Assembly: GCF_002964765.1 (NCBI RefSeq)
Contig: NZ_PQCF01000031.1
Span: 119,659-183,658, forward strand
Origin: Pseudoalteromonas sp. T1lg88
GTDB lineage: Bacteria > Pseudomonadota > Gammaproteobacteria > Enterobacterales > Alteromonadaceae
DNA length: 64,000 nt
Direction: 5' to 3'
Shown here: positions 1 through 8,500 of the stretch, piece by piece
How positions within the stretch are numbered: position 1 is the stretch's first letter
How the letters are laid out: each line of letters opens with the position of its first letter
Position numbers and translations under genes: made by a program
The notes under the pieces: model-generated
Seen by the model: only the letters and a program-made list of their open reading frames with translations
The model's database searches: none
Told to the model about the DNA's origin: nothing

Positions 1-2
1 AA

Positions 3-542
3 AGGCAGGTGCTGATAGACACGGCGTTGACGCTTTTTTATCGCCACGGCATACGCGCCGTCGGCATTAATCAGGTATTAGCCGAATCCGGTGTAGCAAA
101 AAAGACCCTCTATCATCACTTTAATAGTAAGGATGAGCTGATCCTTGCCACCCTAGACGTGCGCCATCACAATTTTATGCACTGGCTTAGCGGCGCCATT
201 CAAGGCCAGGAGCCAGAGCAGAAAATCGCCGCCCTATTCGACGCCTTAGCGCTATGGTTTCGCGGTGAAGTGCAGGCGTTAGGCGCCTACCGAGGCTGTT
301 TTTTTATTAATAGCCAAGGCGAGTTTGATGCCAGCCATACCGAGATTTTGCGCCATTGCGCAGCGCATAAAGCCGAAGTGGAAGCCTTTATCGCGACGTT
401 GCTTACCCCAGAGTTAGTAATCAAAGCCCCATTAATCGCCCTGCTCGTTGAAGGAGCCATAGTAAAAGCGACCTATGGCGAAGGCGAACGCATCGCTGCC
501 AATGGCAAGCAAGCCGCACTAGGTTTGTTGCAACAAGCCTAG
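3..542 (+). CDS. TetR/AcrR family transcriptional regulator, 5'-truncated by window edge
   Basis: A DNA-binding repressor of the TetR family. The visible start shows the N-terminal helix-turn-helix typical of the family: an LIDTALTLFYRHG helix, then GINQVLAESGVAKKTLYHHF, in which the recognition helix ends with the classic LYHHF signature. The remaining ~120 residues are the variable ligand-binding and dimerisation part, so no ligand can be inferred. The open frame continues upstream through codons for R and Q and reaches the edge of the window. TetR proteins normally have a few more residues before this helix, so the GTG at 9 is unlikely to be the real start and the true start is probably outside. 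The stop is TAG at 540-542. The target operon is not visible. Confidence 0.85.
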   Translation, partial: RQVLIDTALTLFYRHGIRAVGINQVLAESGVAKKTLYHHFNSKDELILATLDVRHHNFMHWLSGAIQGQEPEQKIAALFDALALWFRGEVQALGAYRGCFFINSQGEFDASHTEILRHCAAHKAEVEAFIATLLTPELVIKAPLIALLVEGAIVKATYGEGERIAANGKQAALGLLQQA

Positions 543-581
543 CCCTGGAGCGAATGCTAAAGATCTAGTGATTTAAGGAAA

Positions 582-1151
582 CTATTGCGCCAGGACTGTA
601 GCAACGCGGGTTTTCAGCTCCGGTAAGAGCTCTTGTTCAAACCAGGGGTTGCGCTTAAGCCAGATATTATTACGCGGGCTAGGATGGGGAAGCGCCAGCG
701 TATCCGGCCATTGGCTACGCCAGTCCTGTACCGCAGCTGTGACGGTTTTATAGCGTTTTTGCAAATGATAACGCATGGCATACTGGCCTAACACTAGGGT
801 CAGTTGCCTTTGTGGTAAGGCCTCAAGCACCTGCTCACGCCAGGTTGCAGCACATTCAGGACGCGGCGGCAGATCGCCTTGTTTACCTGTGCCAGGATAG
901 CAAAATCCCATGGGCACAATGGCAAACTTGTGCGCATCGTAGAAGTCCTCCTCCGTTACCCCCAACCATTGTCTCAGCCGCACACCACTGGCATCGTCAA
1001 AAGGCCGTCCGGCATTGTGGGCATGGATCCCCGGCGCCTGTCCGGCGATCAGTATTTTTGCATCACAGTGAAGTTGCAACACGGGTTTGGGCGGCAAGGG
1101 CAGATACGCCTTGCACAAGGTGCAGGCGCGTATTTTATCGAGTAAATCCAT
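582..1151 (-). CDS. Uracil-DNA glycosylase superfamily protein
   Basis: A ~189-residue protein of the uracil-DNA glycosylase superfamily (the type usually annotated 'uracil-DNA glycosylase family protein'). Visible motifs are an N-terminal CxxC (RACTLCKAYLP), the water-activating-loop region GQAPGIHAHNAGRPFDDASG, and a C-terminal LPHPSPRNNIWLKRNPWFE loop that corresponds to the HPS-type DNA-intercalation loop of the fold. PMGFCYPGTGKQGDLPPRPEC is also typical of this subgroup. I start it at the ATG ending at 1151; a TTG five codons further upstream gives an unnatural N-terminus. Catalytic activity on uracil is not proven for this subgroup. It is transcribed alone, away from the iteron-rich intergenic region upstream. 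Confidence 0.85.
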   Translation of the reverse strand: MDLLDKIRACTLCKAYLPLPPKPVLQLHCDAKILIAGQAPGIHAHNAGRPFDDASGVRLRQWLGVTEEDFYDAHKFAIVPMGFCYPGTGKQGDLPPRPECAATWREQVLEALPQRQLTLVLGQYAMRYHLQKRYKTVTAAVQDWRSQWPDTLALPHPSPRNNIWLKRNPWFEQELLPELKTRVATVLAQ

Positions 1152-1247
1152 GCGTAGGCTGATCAAAGGCTTTATTACAGCCTAGCTGATAGCGCGGGAC
1201 AGCGACAAGCAAAATAGGCTGGCAATACAAGGTATTGTTATTATTGG

Positions 1248-1552
1248 GATCATAGTTTTACTAACTTGATGACCTAGTTAGTAAAATATTGATCTCAACA
1301 CAGATCAGATTTTTACCAACTGATCAGGGGCAAAGCCGCTGATCGGCAGCTAAATAGATAGCAAAAATGGCTATAAAACCTGTTTTACGGGTAGTTGCCT
1401 GCGTATAACCCCCTTCGCTTATAGAAAGCGACTGCACCTCTTGGATCTCTTTAACCGAATTTATCTAAGCAACTGCCCTTATCCTGCTTATGCCCAGGGT
1501 GAAGATCAATATTTTACTAACTCAACAAGCCTCACTTGGTAAAATAATGATC
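1248..1552. repeat. Iteron cluster (5 copies of GATC-N4-TTTTACYAAS)
   Basis: Five copies of the origin 18-mer: GATCATAGTTTTACTAAC at 1248, the inverted copy GTTAGTAAAATATTGATC at 1277, GATCAGATTTTTACCAAC at 1303, GATCAATATTTTACTAAC at 1504 and the inverted copy CTTGGTAAAATAATGATC at 1535. Each has the Dam site at one end and TTTTACYAAS at the other. Origin copies start ~23.5 kb away. The role is inferred as initiator binding: titration, handcuffing or a second initiation zone. Confidence 0.8.
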
Positions 1553-1569
1553 TGTAAACCCCCTTTACA
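1553..1569. repeat. Candidate parS palindrome, copy 1 (perfect)
   Basis: TGTAAACCCCCTTTACA: perfect 6-bp inverted arms (TGTAAA/TTTACA) around a C5 spacer. The same 17-mer, read on the other strand, occurs at 10636-10652, with close variants at 17349, 7526, 8926 and 22109. Its dispersal in the arm next to parAB suggests a ParB site; this is inference. Confidence 0.5.
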
Positions 1570-1594
1570 ACTTTATACCGATCCCCTCAACTAC

Positions 1595-2119
1595 TTACTG
1601 CGACACCAAAATCAGCTTTTCAACAGCAAAGCCTCGCGCAGCTAATTCTCTTTTGAAGTCTTCAACACGGGCCGGATCAACGTTTGGTGTTCTCGCCAAA
1701 AGCCAGGCATAGTCTGTGTTATAGCCGCTGATATAAGCATATTGATATGCATCTTGATCGAGCTTAAATACCACATACGAGGAGTAGAAGGGACCAAAAA
1801 ACGATACCTTTAAGTGCCCAACATCGCTCGCATCGACAAATTTAGCCTTACCTTGGGCACTGGCCCACTGCCCCGTTTCGGCATTAAAACCCTTGTTTAA
1901 GACCTTTACCGAGCCATCGTCATTTATGCTGTATGTAGCCGTCACCTTGGACAAGCCTTCTTCAAAGGAATGCGGCATTCTGGCAATTTCATACCAGGTT
2001 CCGCTATAGCGGGAGAGCTCAAATGGAGTCACTGGCGTTACCTGCTCAGGCATGGAAGTACAGGCGCTCAGTAACAGGGTTAGTAAAATAATGATCTTAT
2101 TAGTTATGGTGATTTTCAT
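1595..2119 (-). CDS. blc: Outer-membrane lipocalin (Blc family)
   Basis: A 174-residue bacterial lipocalin, a lipid-binding outer-membrane lipoprotein. The N-terminal signal peptide ends in the lipobox LLSAC, which gives a lipidated cysteine near residue 20. The lipocalin signature SGTWYEIARMPHSFEEG follows, with the invariant G-x-W, then the strand-rich barrel (KAKFVDASDVGHLKVSFFGPF, YAYISGYNTDYAWLLAR). The C-terminus PARVEDFKRELAARGF matches Blc. In E. coli, Blc binds lysophospholipids and other lipids during envelope stress. An iteron (2079-2096) lies inside the signal-peptide codons, encoding part of NKIIILLT. The gene looks monocistronic, with the hypothetical gene at 2219 divergent from it. 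Confidence 0.9.
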   Translation of the reverse strand: MKITITNKIIILLTLLLSACTSMPEQVTPVTPFELSRYSGTWYEIARMPHSFEEGLSKVTATYSINDDGSVKVLNKGFNAETGQWASAQGKAKFVDASDVGHLKVSFFGPFYSSYVVFKLDQDAYQYAYISGYNTDYAWLLARTPNVDPARVEDFKRELAARGFAVEKLILVSQ

Positions 2120-2203
2120 TGTTTTTCCTTTGCTTATAAGTCTTAGTAATCACTTTAGATGAGTACGCAGTCAGGGGTATAATTGGATCGCTATTTTACT
2201 AAC
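2079..2203. repeat. Two iterons flanking the blc promoter region
   Basis: GTTAGTAAAATAATGATC (2079-2096, minus orientation) lies within the start of blc. GATCGCTATTTTACTAAC (2186-2203) lies between blc and the next gene, just upstream of its ATG at 2219. The two point in opposite directions with the blc promoter between them, so an initiator bound here could also affect transcription. Confidence 0.75.
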
Positions 2204-2218
2204 AACAAGGCGAAAATA

Positions 2219-2749
2219 ATGCCGCAGGCTATAGGATTTGGCGCCGCCGATGCTGCCATCCGCGTTTATGTGAAAAATCGCCCTCCCCTTGTCGAGTTTC
2301 AACAACTGCACACCTTGTTGCCTTTAGACAAAGAGGCCATAGAGAAGATCAATGCCGAAGCGGGCAATGGCTGGCGTAAGGTGTTTAATGTCTACGCAAA
2401 ATGGCTGTTTGCCTTGCACGGTGAGCAAGGGGGATTGGGAGAATTTCAAAGCTGGCAACAACTGCGGGATCAATTGCTACTGCGCCAGCACAGCAATACG
2501 GCTTTATTGTTCAGTACGCCCGAGTTAAAGAGCCCTGCCCTGCATGTGATCGCCGGTCGCACCTATGCTCAGGAGCTGGCGGCGCAGCCCTCACTTGGTA
2601 TAAATCTGATCTGGCTGGACAAAGAGTTTGCAGTGGATCAGGCAAACCGAGTTTTGGTCTGCCCTTATTTCGACTATCGTCAGCTTAGCAATGTAAAAAT
2701 CGATAAGCTCTGCCAGCTGATCCGGGAACTGGTTCCGGGTTACATCTAA
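2219..2749 (+). CDS. Conserved hypothetical protein
   Basis: I do not recognise a function. The ATG at 2219 (MPQAIGFGAADAAIRVYVKNRPP) is preferred over a TTG at 2183, because the upstream codons lie inside an iteron and read as non-protein-like. The 176-residue product is soluble, with no signal peptide or membrane segment. It has a basic WRKVFNVYAKWLFAL helix near residues 50-65 and a conserved-looking C-terminal VLVCPYFDYRQLSNVKIDKL. A further iteron, CTTGGTATAAATCTGATC, lies in its coding sequence at 2594-2611. It is convergent with the methyltransferase gene, with a 6-bp gap. Confidence 0.65.
   Translation: MPQAIGFGAADAAIRVYVKNRPPLVEFQQLHTLLPLDKEAIEKINAEAGNGWRKVFNVYAKWLFALHGEQGGLGEFQSWQQLRDQLLLRQHSNTALLFSTPELKSPALHVIAGRTYAQELAAQPSLGINLIWLDKEFAVDQANRVLVCPYFDYRQLSNVKIDKLCQLIRELVPGYI
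2594..2611 (-). repeat. Iteron inside a coding sequence
   Basis: CTTGGTATAAATCTGATC, i.e. GATCAGATTTATACCAAG on the minus strand. It has one mismatch in the TTTTAC block relative to the consensus and an intact Dam site. Confidence 0.65.
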
Positions 2750-2755
2750 ATCAGG

Positions 2756-3421
2756 CTATTGGCAACGTATCGCATAGCCGGTAAAGCCCAAGGCCTTAAA
2801 GTAACACTGAGCAGTACCAAAGCCGGTCTGATCCAACAACTCAGCAAGGCGAATACGATCAAGCGGATAAAACTCATGTTCAAAGCTATGCCGGGTGCGC
2901 TTTACACCTATATCGGTCAGTCCCAACTGTTGGCAAACAACAAACTGAGCGTCTAGCTCGAAGGGCGTTTGCGGCTTCATTAAATCCGCCAACCACAGCC
3001 AGGCACTTGGCTTTAACCTTTGGCGTACGGCGCTCAATAAGTCGGCCTTATCGCCATTGTCGGCGACAAAGTGCAGCACCAGCAAACACAAGGCCGCATC
3101 GAAGTTACCTTCGATTTCCGCCACGCTACCACAATGGCACTGCACCCTGTCGCTGATCCCCGCCTGCTCGAAGCTCTTTTGCGCCAGGCTGAGCATATCG
3201 GCAGAAATATCCTGGACGACAAAACGCATCTTAGGTTTGGCCTTGGCTAGAGCCAGAATCTCAGAGCCGGTACCGACGCCGACCACAAGCACTTCAGCGT
3301 CCTCGCTAAGCGCCGCCTGGCACTGAGCCTGAGTCAACTGCTGTAATAGATCGTAGCCAGGCACCAAGCGATGAATTCGTTGGTCGTAGTGAGTGGCTTC
3401 GTCACCTAAAAAACTGGGCAT
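2756..3421 (-). CDS. Class I SAM-dependent methyltransferase
   Basis: A 221-residue Rossmann-fold methyltransferase. Motif I is VLVVGVGTGSEILALA (residues ~45-60), followed by a motif-II-like MRFVVQDISADML with the acidic residue expected to bind the SAM ribose. Later come FDAALCLLVLHFV (motif IV/post-II region) and LKPSAWLWLADLM. The N-terminus DEATHYDQRIHRLVPGYDLL resembles small-molecule methyltransferases of the UbiE/trans-aconitate type, but the substrate cannot be named. A GGAACC ribosome-binding-like sequence precedes the ATG. It sits downstream of sbcC on the same strand (36-bp gap) and may be co-transcribed with it. Confidence 0.8.
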   Translation of the reverse strand: MPSFLGDEATHYDQRIHRLVPGYDLLQQLTQAQCQAALSEDAEVLVVGVGTGSEILALAKAKPKMRFVVQDISADMLSLAQKSFEQAGISDRVQCHCGSVAEIEGNFDAALCLLVLHFVADNGDKADLLSAVRQRLKPSAWLWLADLMKPQTPFELDAQFVVCQQLGLTDIGVKRTRHSFEHEFYPLDRIRLAELLDQTGFGTAQCYFKALGFTGYAIRCQ

Positions 3422-3457
3422 AATGGTTCCTTAGTTTGGCTATTTTTAGCTTATAGC

Positions 3458-6400
3458 TCATTCACAGCGTATCTGCGAATATCCGCCTGGGCGTTTTACC
3501 ACCTTGATTTGCGTGGCCACCCGCTCCGTTAGCTCGGCAACGTGGGAGATCACCCCCACCTTGCGCCCCTGCGCCTGCAGGTTGTCGAGCGCATCAATGG
3601 CAACGCTCAGGGTCTGAGCATCCAATGTGCCAAAGCCTTCATCAATAAACAAGGACTCTATTTTCACCTTGTTCGAAGATAAGGACGCGAGCCCCAGAGC
3701 CAGCGCCAACGATACCAAAAAGGATTCGCCGCCGGAGAGAGTATTAACGCTGCGCTGCTCATCCGCCATATCCTGATCAATTATGGCAATATCCAGGGTA
3801 TTAGGGATACGGGTAAGACGATAGCGTTTCGACAAGGAGTGCAGATGTTGGTTTGCATAGGCGAGCAAAATAGTCAGAGTCTGGCTTTGTACCAGATTAC
3901 GCAAACGCTTACCCTGCGCATCACCCAGGGCGCTGTTAAGGGTGGCCCAGGTCTTCAGCTGGGCTTGTAACTGCTGCAGTTGCTCGGCCTGATCGGCCAG
4001 CTGGGCAAGATTCTGGCGGTGATTCTCAAGCTTGGCGGCGATCAGAGTCAGTGTTTGCTGAGTCTGCTCATAGTCATTATCAAGCGCCGCTTTGCGTGCC
4101 TCTATATCACTCTGTGCTTGCTCTGGACGCACTTGCTGATGCGCACTATGGCGCTGCTGCGTTTGTGTCAATTGCGCTTCAAGGCGCACCTGCTGTTGTT
4201 GCAACGTCTGCTGCTGAGCGAGCAGGGCATCAACCTCAGCACTATCGCGACTTAGTAAAACTCGGATCTGCTCGCGGCCAATTTCGTCTTCGGGAGCAAA
4301 ATTGGCGCGGCACCAATGACTAAAGGCCATTTCCAGTTCGCTTAAGTCCTGCTGTAACTGAGAACAATTTTTTACCAAGTGCTCATATTCATTGCGTTCG
4401 CGCTCAAGCCTGCTTTGCGCCTGCTGCAATTCTTGCTGCGCCCCTTGCAGACCAGTAGCGCCTTGTTCGAGGGCCTGTTCAAGCTGAAGCAGTAATTGCT
4501 GGGGCTGCAATTGGGGAGCGAGCAGGGCATGACGACGAGTTAGTAAATTCCTGATCTCCTCGCCACTGTGTTGCTCTTGCCGCGTTAATTGCTGCAGTTG
4601 AGCGGTGCAGGCAGACAACTTGGTAAAAATCTGATCCAGCTCCAGTTTAGTATCACTAACCTGTTGTTCTAGTTGCGATATTTTAAGCTGTTCCTGATCA
4701 TACTCTTGCAGCTGCAATTGCAACTGTGGCCAGCAGGAGGCGAGGTACGCTGGCTCATCACGCCACCAAGGCGCCTCGCAAAATACCGCTTTTAATTGCG
4801 CAATACTGTCCTGGCTGCGCTCCTGCTCAGCTTCAAGTTCATCACTAAGGCGTTGATACTGTAGCTGTAAGTGCTGGCTTTGCTGCTCACACAGGCGCTG
4901 TTGCTGCTGTTGTTGCTCGGCAAGCGTTCGCCCTTGCTGCAACGCAGATCGCAATTTTACTAACTCCTGTTCAAGTGCGGTGGCGCCCTGGTACTGATCA
5001 TTCAAGCTTTGCAATTGGTCGCTAAAGTATCGCTCGGCCAACTTATCCAGCCCCTGCTCAGGGCAAAAGTGTGCCAACTGCGCACCTAACTGGTCTTGCT
5101 CTTGCTGGGCTTGAATAAGGCTTGCGGCTAGAGTGCTAAGCTCTTGCTCGGCTAATCGGGCCGAGGTTTGTAGCTCATGGCAGTGGGTTAAATACTGATC
5201 CAAATTATCTTTAGCCAACTTAAGCTGGGCGGCAAAGTCCGCCAGTAGGGCATCGAAGGGGCTGCTTTCGCCCGCTTCCACTGCAAAAGGATGGTCACAG
5301 GAGCCACACACCATGCAGGGTTCGCCGGCATTTAACTGAGTACGTAAAACACTGATCTTTTCACTGGCACGCAACTGCACCTGATTATAGGCCTGCTCAG
5401 CATTGGCTACCTCTTGCTGCAAGAGTGGCAGCTGGGTTTGACGCTCGTTCAACTGCTGCTGATACTGCGCCAATTGCCCTTGATTATGCGCTTGTTGCTG
5501 GCGCCACTGGGCAATTTTAAGCCCCAAGTCGTGCCAGCGACGATAATGCTGCAGACCCTGTTGCCACCTGCCTATATTTTGCTGCAATGCCCCAGGAGAC
5601 TGGTGTTGTAGCTCTTGTTCCAGTTGCACAATGCGTTGCTCCTGGCCAAGGTTTTTTTCCTGAATGCGTGTGAGCGTCTCAGTAAGTTCCGCAATGCGAG
5701 TGTTAAGTTTCGTCAGCTCGGATTGATGCCCTTGTAACTGGGTATTTTTTTGTTCCCTGAGCTGTGAATGCAAGGTGATTGGCTGCCATAGATGCTGATA
5801 GTGAGAGCGATTTTTTACTAACTCCACAAGCCAGGGTTGAGCGCTCGCCTGCGTCAATTTTTGTTGTAACTGCGCCTGGCATTGCTCGACACTAAGTTGC
5901 AACTTGGCACCTTGTCCTTGTAGCTCATGCTGCTCGCGGTTTTGAGCGACTATTTGCTCTTGCTGCTGTGCTAATCCCTGGCGCAATTGCTGTACCTGAG
6001 CGTCCAGGGTAATGGCCTGCTGCAGCGCCGGCTTTTGCTCACTCAGGCGAGCCTGAGCCTGACTATAGATGGATGCGGCCTGTTGCTGTATCTGCTGCGC
6101 CTGCTCGCATTGAGCCTGAGCGTCTGAGCCTTGCAAAGCAACAATTCGCTGCTCATCTTGATGTAAGCGCTGTCTCAAGCGCTCGGTATTATTTATATTG
6201 TCGCTAATTTGTCGACAACGGGCGCTGAGCTCAGCCTGTTTAAAAGCACCTTGGGCTAGGTGTAACTCCTCGGTGGCCTGAGTCAGTTGCGTCTGCAAAT
6301 TCTGCAGCTCGGCGGTGATGCTTTGTTCGTTGGCAAACCACTGCAATTGCATCTGGTAAGCACCGCTTTGTTGTTTAAGGCTTTGCTGGAGTGCATTCTG

Positions 6401-7120
6401 TTCTCGCTGCTGTTGCTGCAAAGCGGCAAGTTCCTCGTCGCTGAGCAAATGCACGGCATTCATATTGCTCTGGAACAAGGTTACTTCATTGAGTTTAGCC
6501 TTGTAGCCCTCAAAAACCCGCTGACCAACGAGGGAGTACTTTTGTGTGCCACTTAAGCGCTCTAACAGCGCCGCGCGCTCGTCGCCTTGTGCCCGTAAAA
6601 AGGCGGCAAATTCGTTTTGCGCCAGCATCACGGCGCGAGAAAACTGATCAAAATTAAGGCCGACTAAGCGCTCGATCAGCTTTTTTGTTTCCGACTTGGC
6701 ATCGCTTACCAGCTGCTCACTGGGCAATTGATAAAGCACATGGGTTGGTGTTTGCAGCCGCCCTTGGGCTTTTTTACGCGCGCGCGTTACCTGCCATAAG
6801 GCCCGATATTGCTGCCCGTCTATGGCATTAAAGTCGACCTTAACCCAGCCAACACCCGTACCGCGCCTAAGCAAATGCCGCGGGTCGTTCAGACGCACAT
6901 TATCGCCATTGAAATCAACCTTCTGAGTATTCTCATTGCTAAGTCGCGCGGTTTTGTCGTACAGGGCCAGACACAGGGCATCAAGCAGGGTACTTTTACC
7001 TGCGCCTGTATCGCCGGTAATGGCAAACAAGCCGGTGTCACTCAGGGGGGCCTTGGTAAAGTCGATATCCGCATCCACTAAGGAAGCCAGATTATGAATT
7101 TGCAGGCGATTAATCTTCAT
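3458..7120 (-). CDS. sbcC: Exonuclease SbcCD, ATPase subunit SbcC
   Basis: The Rad50-like subunit of the SbcCD nuclease, which cleaves DNA hairpins and protein-blocked ends arising at replication forks. At 1220 residues it is somewhat longer than E. coli SbcC. Walker A GDTGAGKS lies at residues 36-43. Long Gln-rich coiled coils flank a zinc-hook CMVCGSC near residue 600. The ABC signature LSGGESFLVSLALALGLASL is near residue 1130, with Walker B LFIDEGFGTLD just after. The start codon overlaps the end of sbcD by 11 bp, so the two are translationally coupled. Four good and several decayed iterons are embedded in this gene (4251-5822), an unusual burden on a coding sequence. Confidence 0.96.
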   Translation of the reverse strand: MKINRLQIHNLASLVDADIDFTKAPLSDTGLFAITGDTGAGKSTLLDALCLALYDKTARLSNENTQKVDFNGDNVRLNDPRHLLRRGTGVGWVKVDFNAIDGQQYRALWQVTRARKKAQGRLQTPTHVLYQLPSEQLVSDAKSETKKLIERLVGLNFDQFSRAVMLAQNEFAAFLRAQGDERAALLERLSGTQKYSLVGQRVFEGYKAKLNEVTLFQSNMNAVHLLSDEELAALQQQQREQNALQQSLKQQSGAYQMQLQWFANEQSITAELQNLQTQLTQATEELHLAQGAFKQAELSARCRQISDNINNTERLRQRLHQDEQRIVALQGSDAQAQCEQAQQIQQQAASIYSQAQARLSEQKPALQQAITLDAQVQQLRQGLAQQQEQIVAQNREQHELQGQGAKLQLSVEQCQAQLQQKLTQASAQPWLVELVKNRSHYQHLWQPITLHSQLREQKNTQLQGHQSELTKLNTRIAELTETLTRIQEKNLGQEQRIVQLEQELQHQSPGALQQNIGRWQQGLQHYRRWHDLGLKIAQWRQQQAHNQGQLAQYQQQLNERQTQLPLLQQEVANAEQAYNQVQLRASEKISVLRTQLNAGEPCMVCGSCDHPFAVEAGESSPFDALLADFAAQLKLAKDNLDQYLTHCHELQTSARLAEQELSTLAASLIQAQQEQDQLGAQLAHFCPEQGLDKLAERYFSDQLQSLNDQYQGATALEQELVKLRSALQQGRTLAEQQQQQQRLCEQQSQHLQLQYQRLSDELEAEQERSQDSIAQLKAVFCEAPWWRDEPAYLASCWPQLQLQLQEYDQEQLKISQLEQQVSDTKLELDQIFTKLSACTAQLQQLTRQEQHSGEEIRNLLTRRHALLAPQLQPQQLLLQLEQALEQGATGLQGAQQELQQAQSRLERERNEYEHLVKNCSQLQQDLSELEMAFSHWCRANFAPEDEIGREQIRVLLSRDSAEVDALLAQQQTLQQQQVRLEAQLTQTQQRHSAHQQVRPEQAQSDIEARKAALDNDYEQTQQTLTLIAAKLENHRQNLAQLADQAEQLQQLQAQLKTWATLNSALGDAQGKRLRNLVQSQTLTILLAYANQHLHSLSKRYRLTRIPNTLDIAIIDQDMADEQRSVNTLSGGESFLVSLALALGLASLSSNKVKIESLFIDEGFGTLDAQTLSVAIDALDNLQAQGRKVGVISHVAELTERVATQIKVVKRPGGYSQIRCE
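4251..4964. repeat. Iteron cluster inside sbcC (4 intact, 1 decayed)
   Basis: Intact copies are at 4251-4268 (-, CTTAGTAAAACTCGGATC), 4539-4556 (-, GTTAGTAAATTCCTGATC), 4619-4636 (-, CTTGGTAAAAATCTGATC) and 4947-4964 (+, GATCGCAATTTTACTAAC). A decayed copy, GAACAATTTTTTACCAAG, is at 4362-4379, where GATC has become GAAC. All lie within sbcC codons. Confidence 0.7.
5340..5822. repeat. Decayed iterons in sbcC
   Basis: GTACGTAAAACACTGATC at 5340-5357 has two mismatches in the TTAGTAAAA part. GAGCGATTTTTTACTAAC at 5805-5822 has GATC changed to GAGC but a perfect TTTTACTAAC. They are plausible remnants of the same family. Confidence 0.45.
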
Positions 7121-8327
7121 GGTTTAGCTCCTGCTCAACGTCGGCAACCAGCTGGGAAAACAAGGTCTTAATTTCATCATTGAGATCCTGTTCACTCAGC
7201 TCGCTGTGCTCCTCAAGGGCAACGGATAGCAGATGATCCGCATCGAGTCGTTCAAGTTGCGAGAGATCCTGAAATTCCACTTCATCCTGCTTTGATTGCT
7301 GCTGCGTTCGTACCCTTTCTATGCCGCAAAACAGCAGGTTTTTCCCGGCAAGGGCTGCATCTATTTGCTCACGAAAATCCGTGCTCAGCTCTTTGCTCGA
7401 CAGACGCACGCGGATATAACCTGGTTGCGCATTATCATCGGGCAGGGCGCTCAGCTGCTGACACAGCTCTGTAAGCGGCACTATCTCACCCTCGGGAAGC
7501 AGATGCAGCTTTCTGAATGTCGGAATGTAAAGGGGGTTGACACTTTGCAGGGCACCATCGGTGACTTCAACCAACAGGCATTGATGACGGTAATGACGCT
7601 CGCTAAAAGACATAGCGAAGGGCGTACCACTGTAGCGAATACGTTCCTGACCATTTACCGTCTGCGCCTTATGCAGGTGACCAAGGGCAACATAGCTGGC
7701 CTCAGCCGGAAATACATCCGCGCCTATGGCATCTTCACCGCCAATCACCAGAGCGCGTTCGGAGTCTTCACTGACCGCAGCACCACGAGCATGCAAGTGG
7801 CCCATGGCAATCACATTGGTTTGGCCATCAAACTCGCTGTTGTCCAGCATACTGCTGTAGGCTTGCTGCACAGCTGTGCTATAGCTTAGGCTGGCGCTGG
7901 GGATATCGCAGGCTCGCAAATAGGGAAGCGCTAAAATCAGGCACTGCTGATCGCCCTTGGTAATGTTAACCGTACTAAGTTCCGGCGCCTGATGCTGATA
8001 ATGACCTATTACCTGGGTATCGAACTGGGCCAGCAAGGATTCAGCCGTGGTGATCCGTTTGGCGGAATCGTGGTTGCCGGCAATCACTACTATTTGCAGC
8101 TCAGGACAAGCGGATTTTGCCGCTTCGATAAACTGATAAAACTGCTTTTCGGCGCGACTAGGAGGTGTCGCTGTGTGGTAAATATCGCCGCTGATAAGCA
8201 GCACATCGATAGCCTGCTCACGCAGTTGCGTCAACAGCCAGGCTAAAAACGCTTGATGCTCATCAATGCGTTCATGTTCGTAGAAAAGCTGCCCAAGGTG
8301 CCAATCAGAGGTATGAAGTAAGCGCAT
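7110..8327 (-). CDS. sbcD: Exonuclease SbcCD, nuclease subunit SbcD
   Basis: The Mre11-like metallophosphoesterase subunit of SbcCD. The N-terminus MRLLHTSDWHLGQ carries the D-x-H metal motif (residues 8-10). SGDIYH, AGNHDS and GHLHA/GHLHKAQ supply the remaining metal ligands. The C-terminal ~130 residues form the capping and SbcC-binding part. The length of 405 residues is typical. It is the first gene of the sbcD-sbcC operon, starting with ATG at 8327; a short mobile-element remnant lies immediately upstream. A degenerate copy of the candidate parS (7526-7542) is inside this gene. Confidence 0.96.
   Translation of the reverse strand: MRLLHTSDWHLGQLFYEHERIDEHQAFLAWLLTQLREQAIDVLLISGDIYHTATPPSRAEKQFYQFIEAAKSACPELQIVVIAGNHDSAKRITTAESLLAQFDTQVIGHYQHQAPELSTVNITKGDQQCLILALPYLRACDIPSASLSYSTAVQQAYSSMLDNSEFDGQTNVIAMGHLHARGAAVSEDSERALVIGGEDAIGADVFPAEASYVALGHLHKAQTVNGQERIRYSGTPFAMSFSERHYRHQCLLVEVTDGALQSVNPLYIPTFRKLHLLPEGEIVPLTELCQQLSALPDDNAQPGYIRVRLSSKELSTDFREQIDAALAGKNLLFCGIERVRTQQQSKQDEVEFQDLSQLERLDADHLLSVALEEHSELSEQDLNDEIKTLFSQLVADVEQELNHED
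7526..7542. repeat. Candidate parS-like element, one mismatch, inside sbcD
   Basis: TGTAAAGGGGGTTGACA differs by one base from the perfect palindrome at 10636-10652. It overlaps sbcD codons. Confidence 0.35.
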
Positions 8328-8397
8328 GAAATAAAGTGATTAGACTTATAATGTCCTCACTATATCATGGAAAACTTGTTATCGCGGCGATTGCTTT

Positions 8398-8500
8398 ATA
8401 CCAATTCTGGTAAGCATGTGCTCAGAGATGGCGCTGGATAAACGCCGTGACCACGATATTTAGCCCGCTAGAATGGTGAGCTATTTAAGTGAATTGGTAT
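8398..8500. mobile_element. MITE-like element, short copy (103 bp)
   Basis: Perfect 10-bp terminal inverted repeats: ATACCAATTC at 8398 and GAATTGGTAT ending at 8500. The inner ends (e.g. TTTAGCCCGCTAGAATG and GAGATGGCGCTGGATAAA) match the two ends of a longer copy at 33389-33597 in the opposite orientation. This copy lacks ~105 bp of centre. There is no coding capacity. It sits between sbcD and a small membrane-protein gene whose stop codon uses the last base of the element. Confidence 0.75.

Larger units (their letters stand above)
1167..1594. other. Intergenic region packed with five iterons and one candidate parS
   Basis: This 428-bp gap has no supported gene. It holds five 18-bp iterons (1248-1265 +, 1277-1294 -, 1303-1320 +, 1504-1521 +, 1535-1552 -) and, directly abutting the last of them, a 17-bp palindromic element at 1553-1569. 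The same 18-mers make up the origin at 24.8-25.3 kb. Confidence 0.8.
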
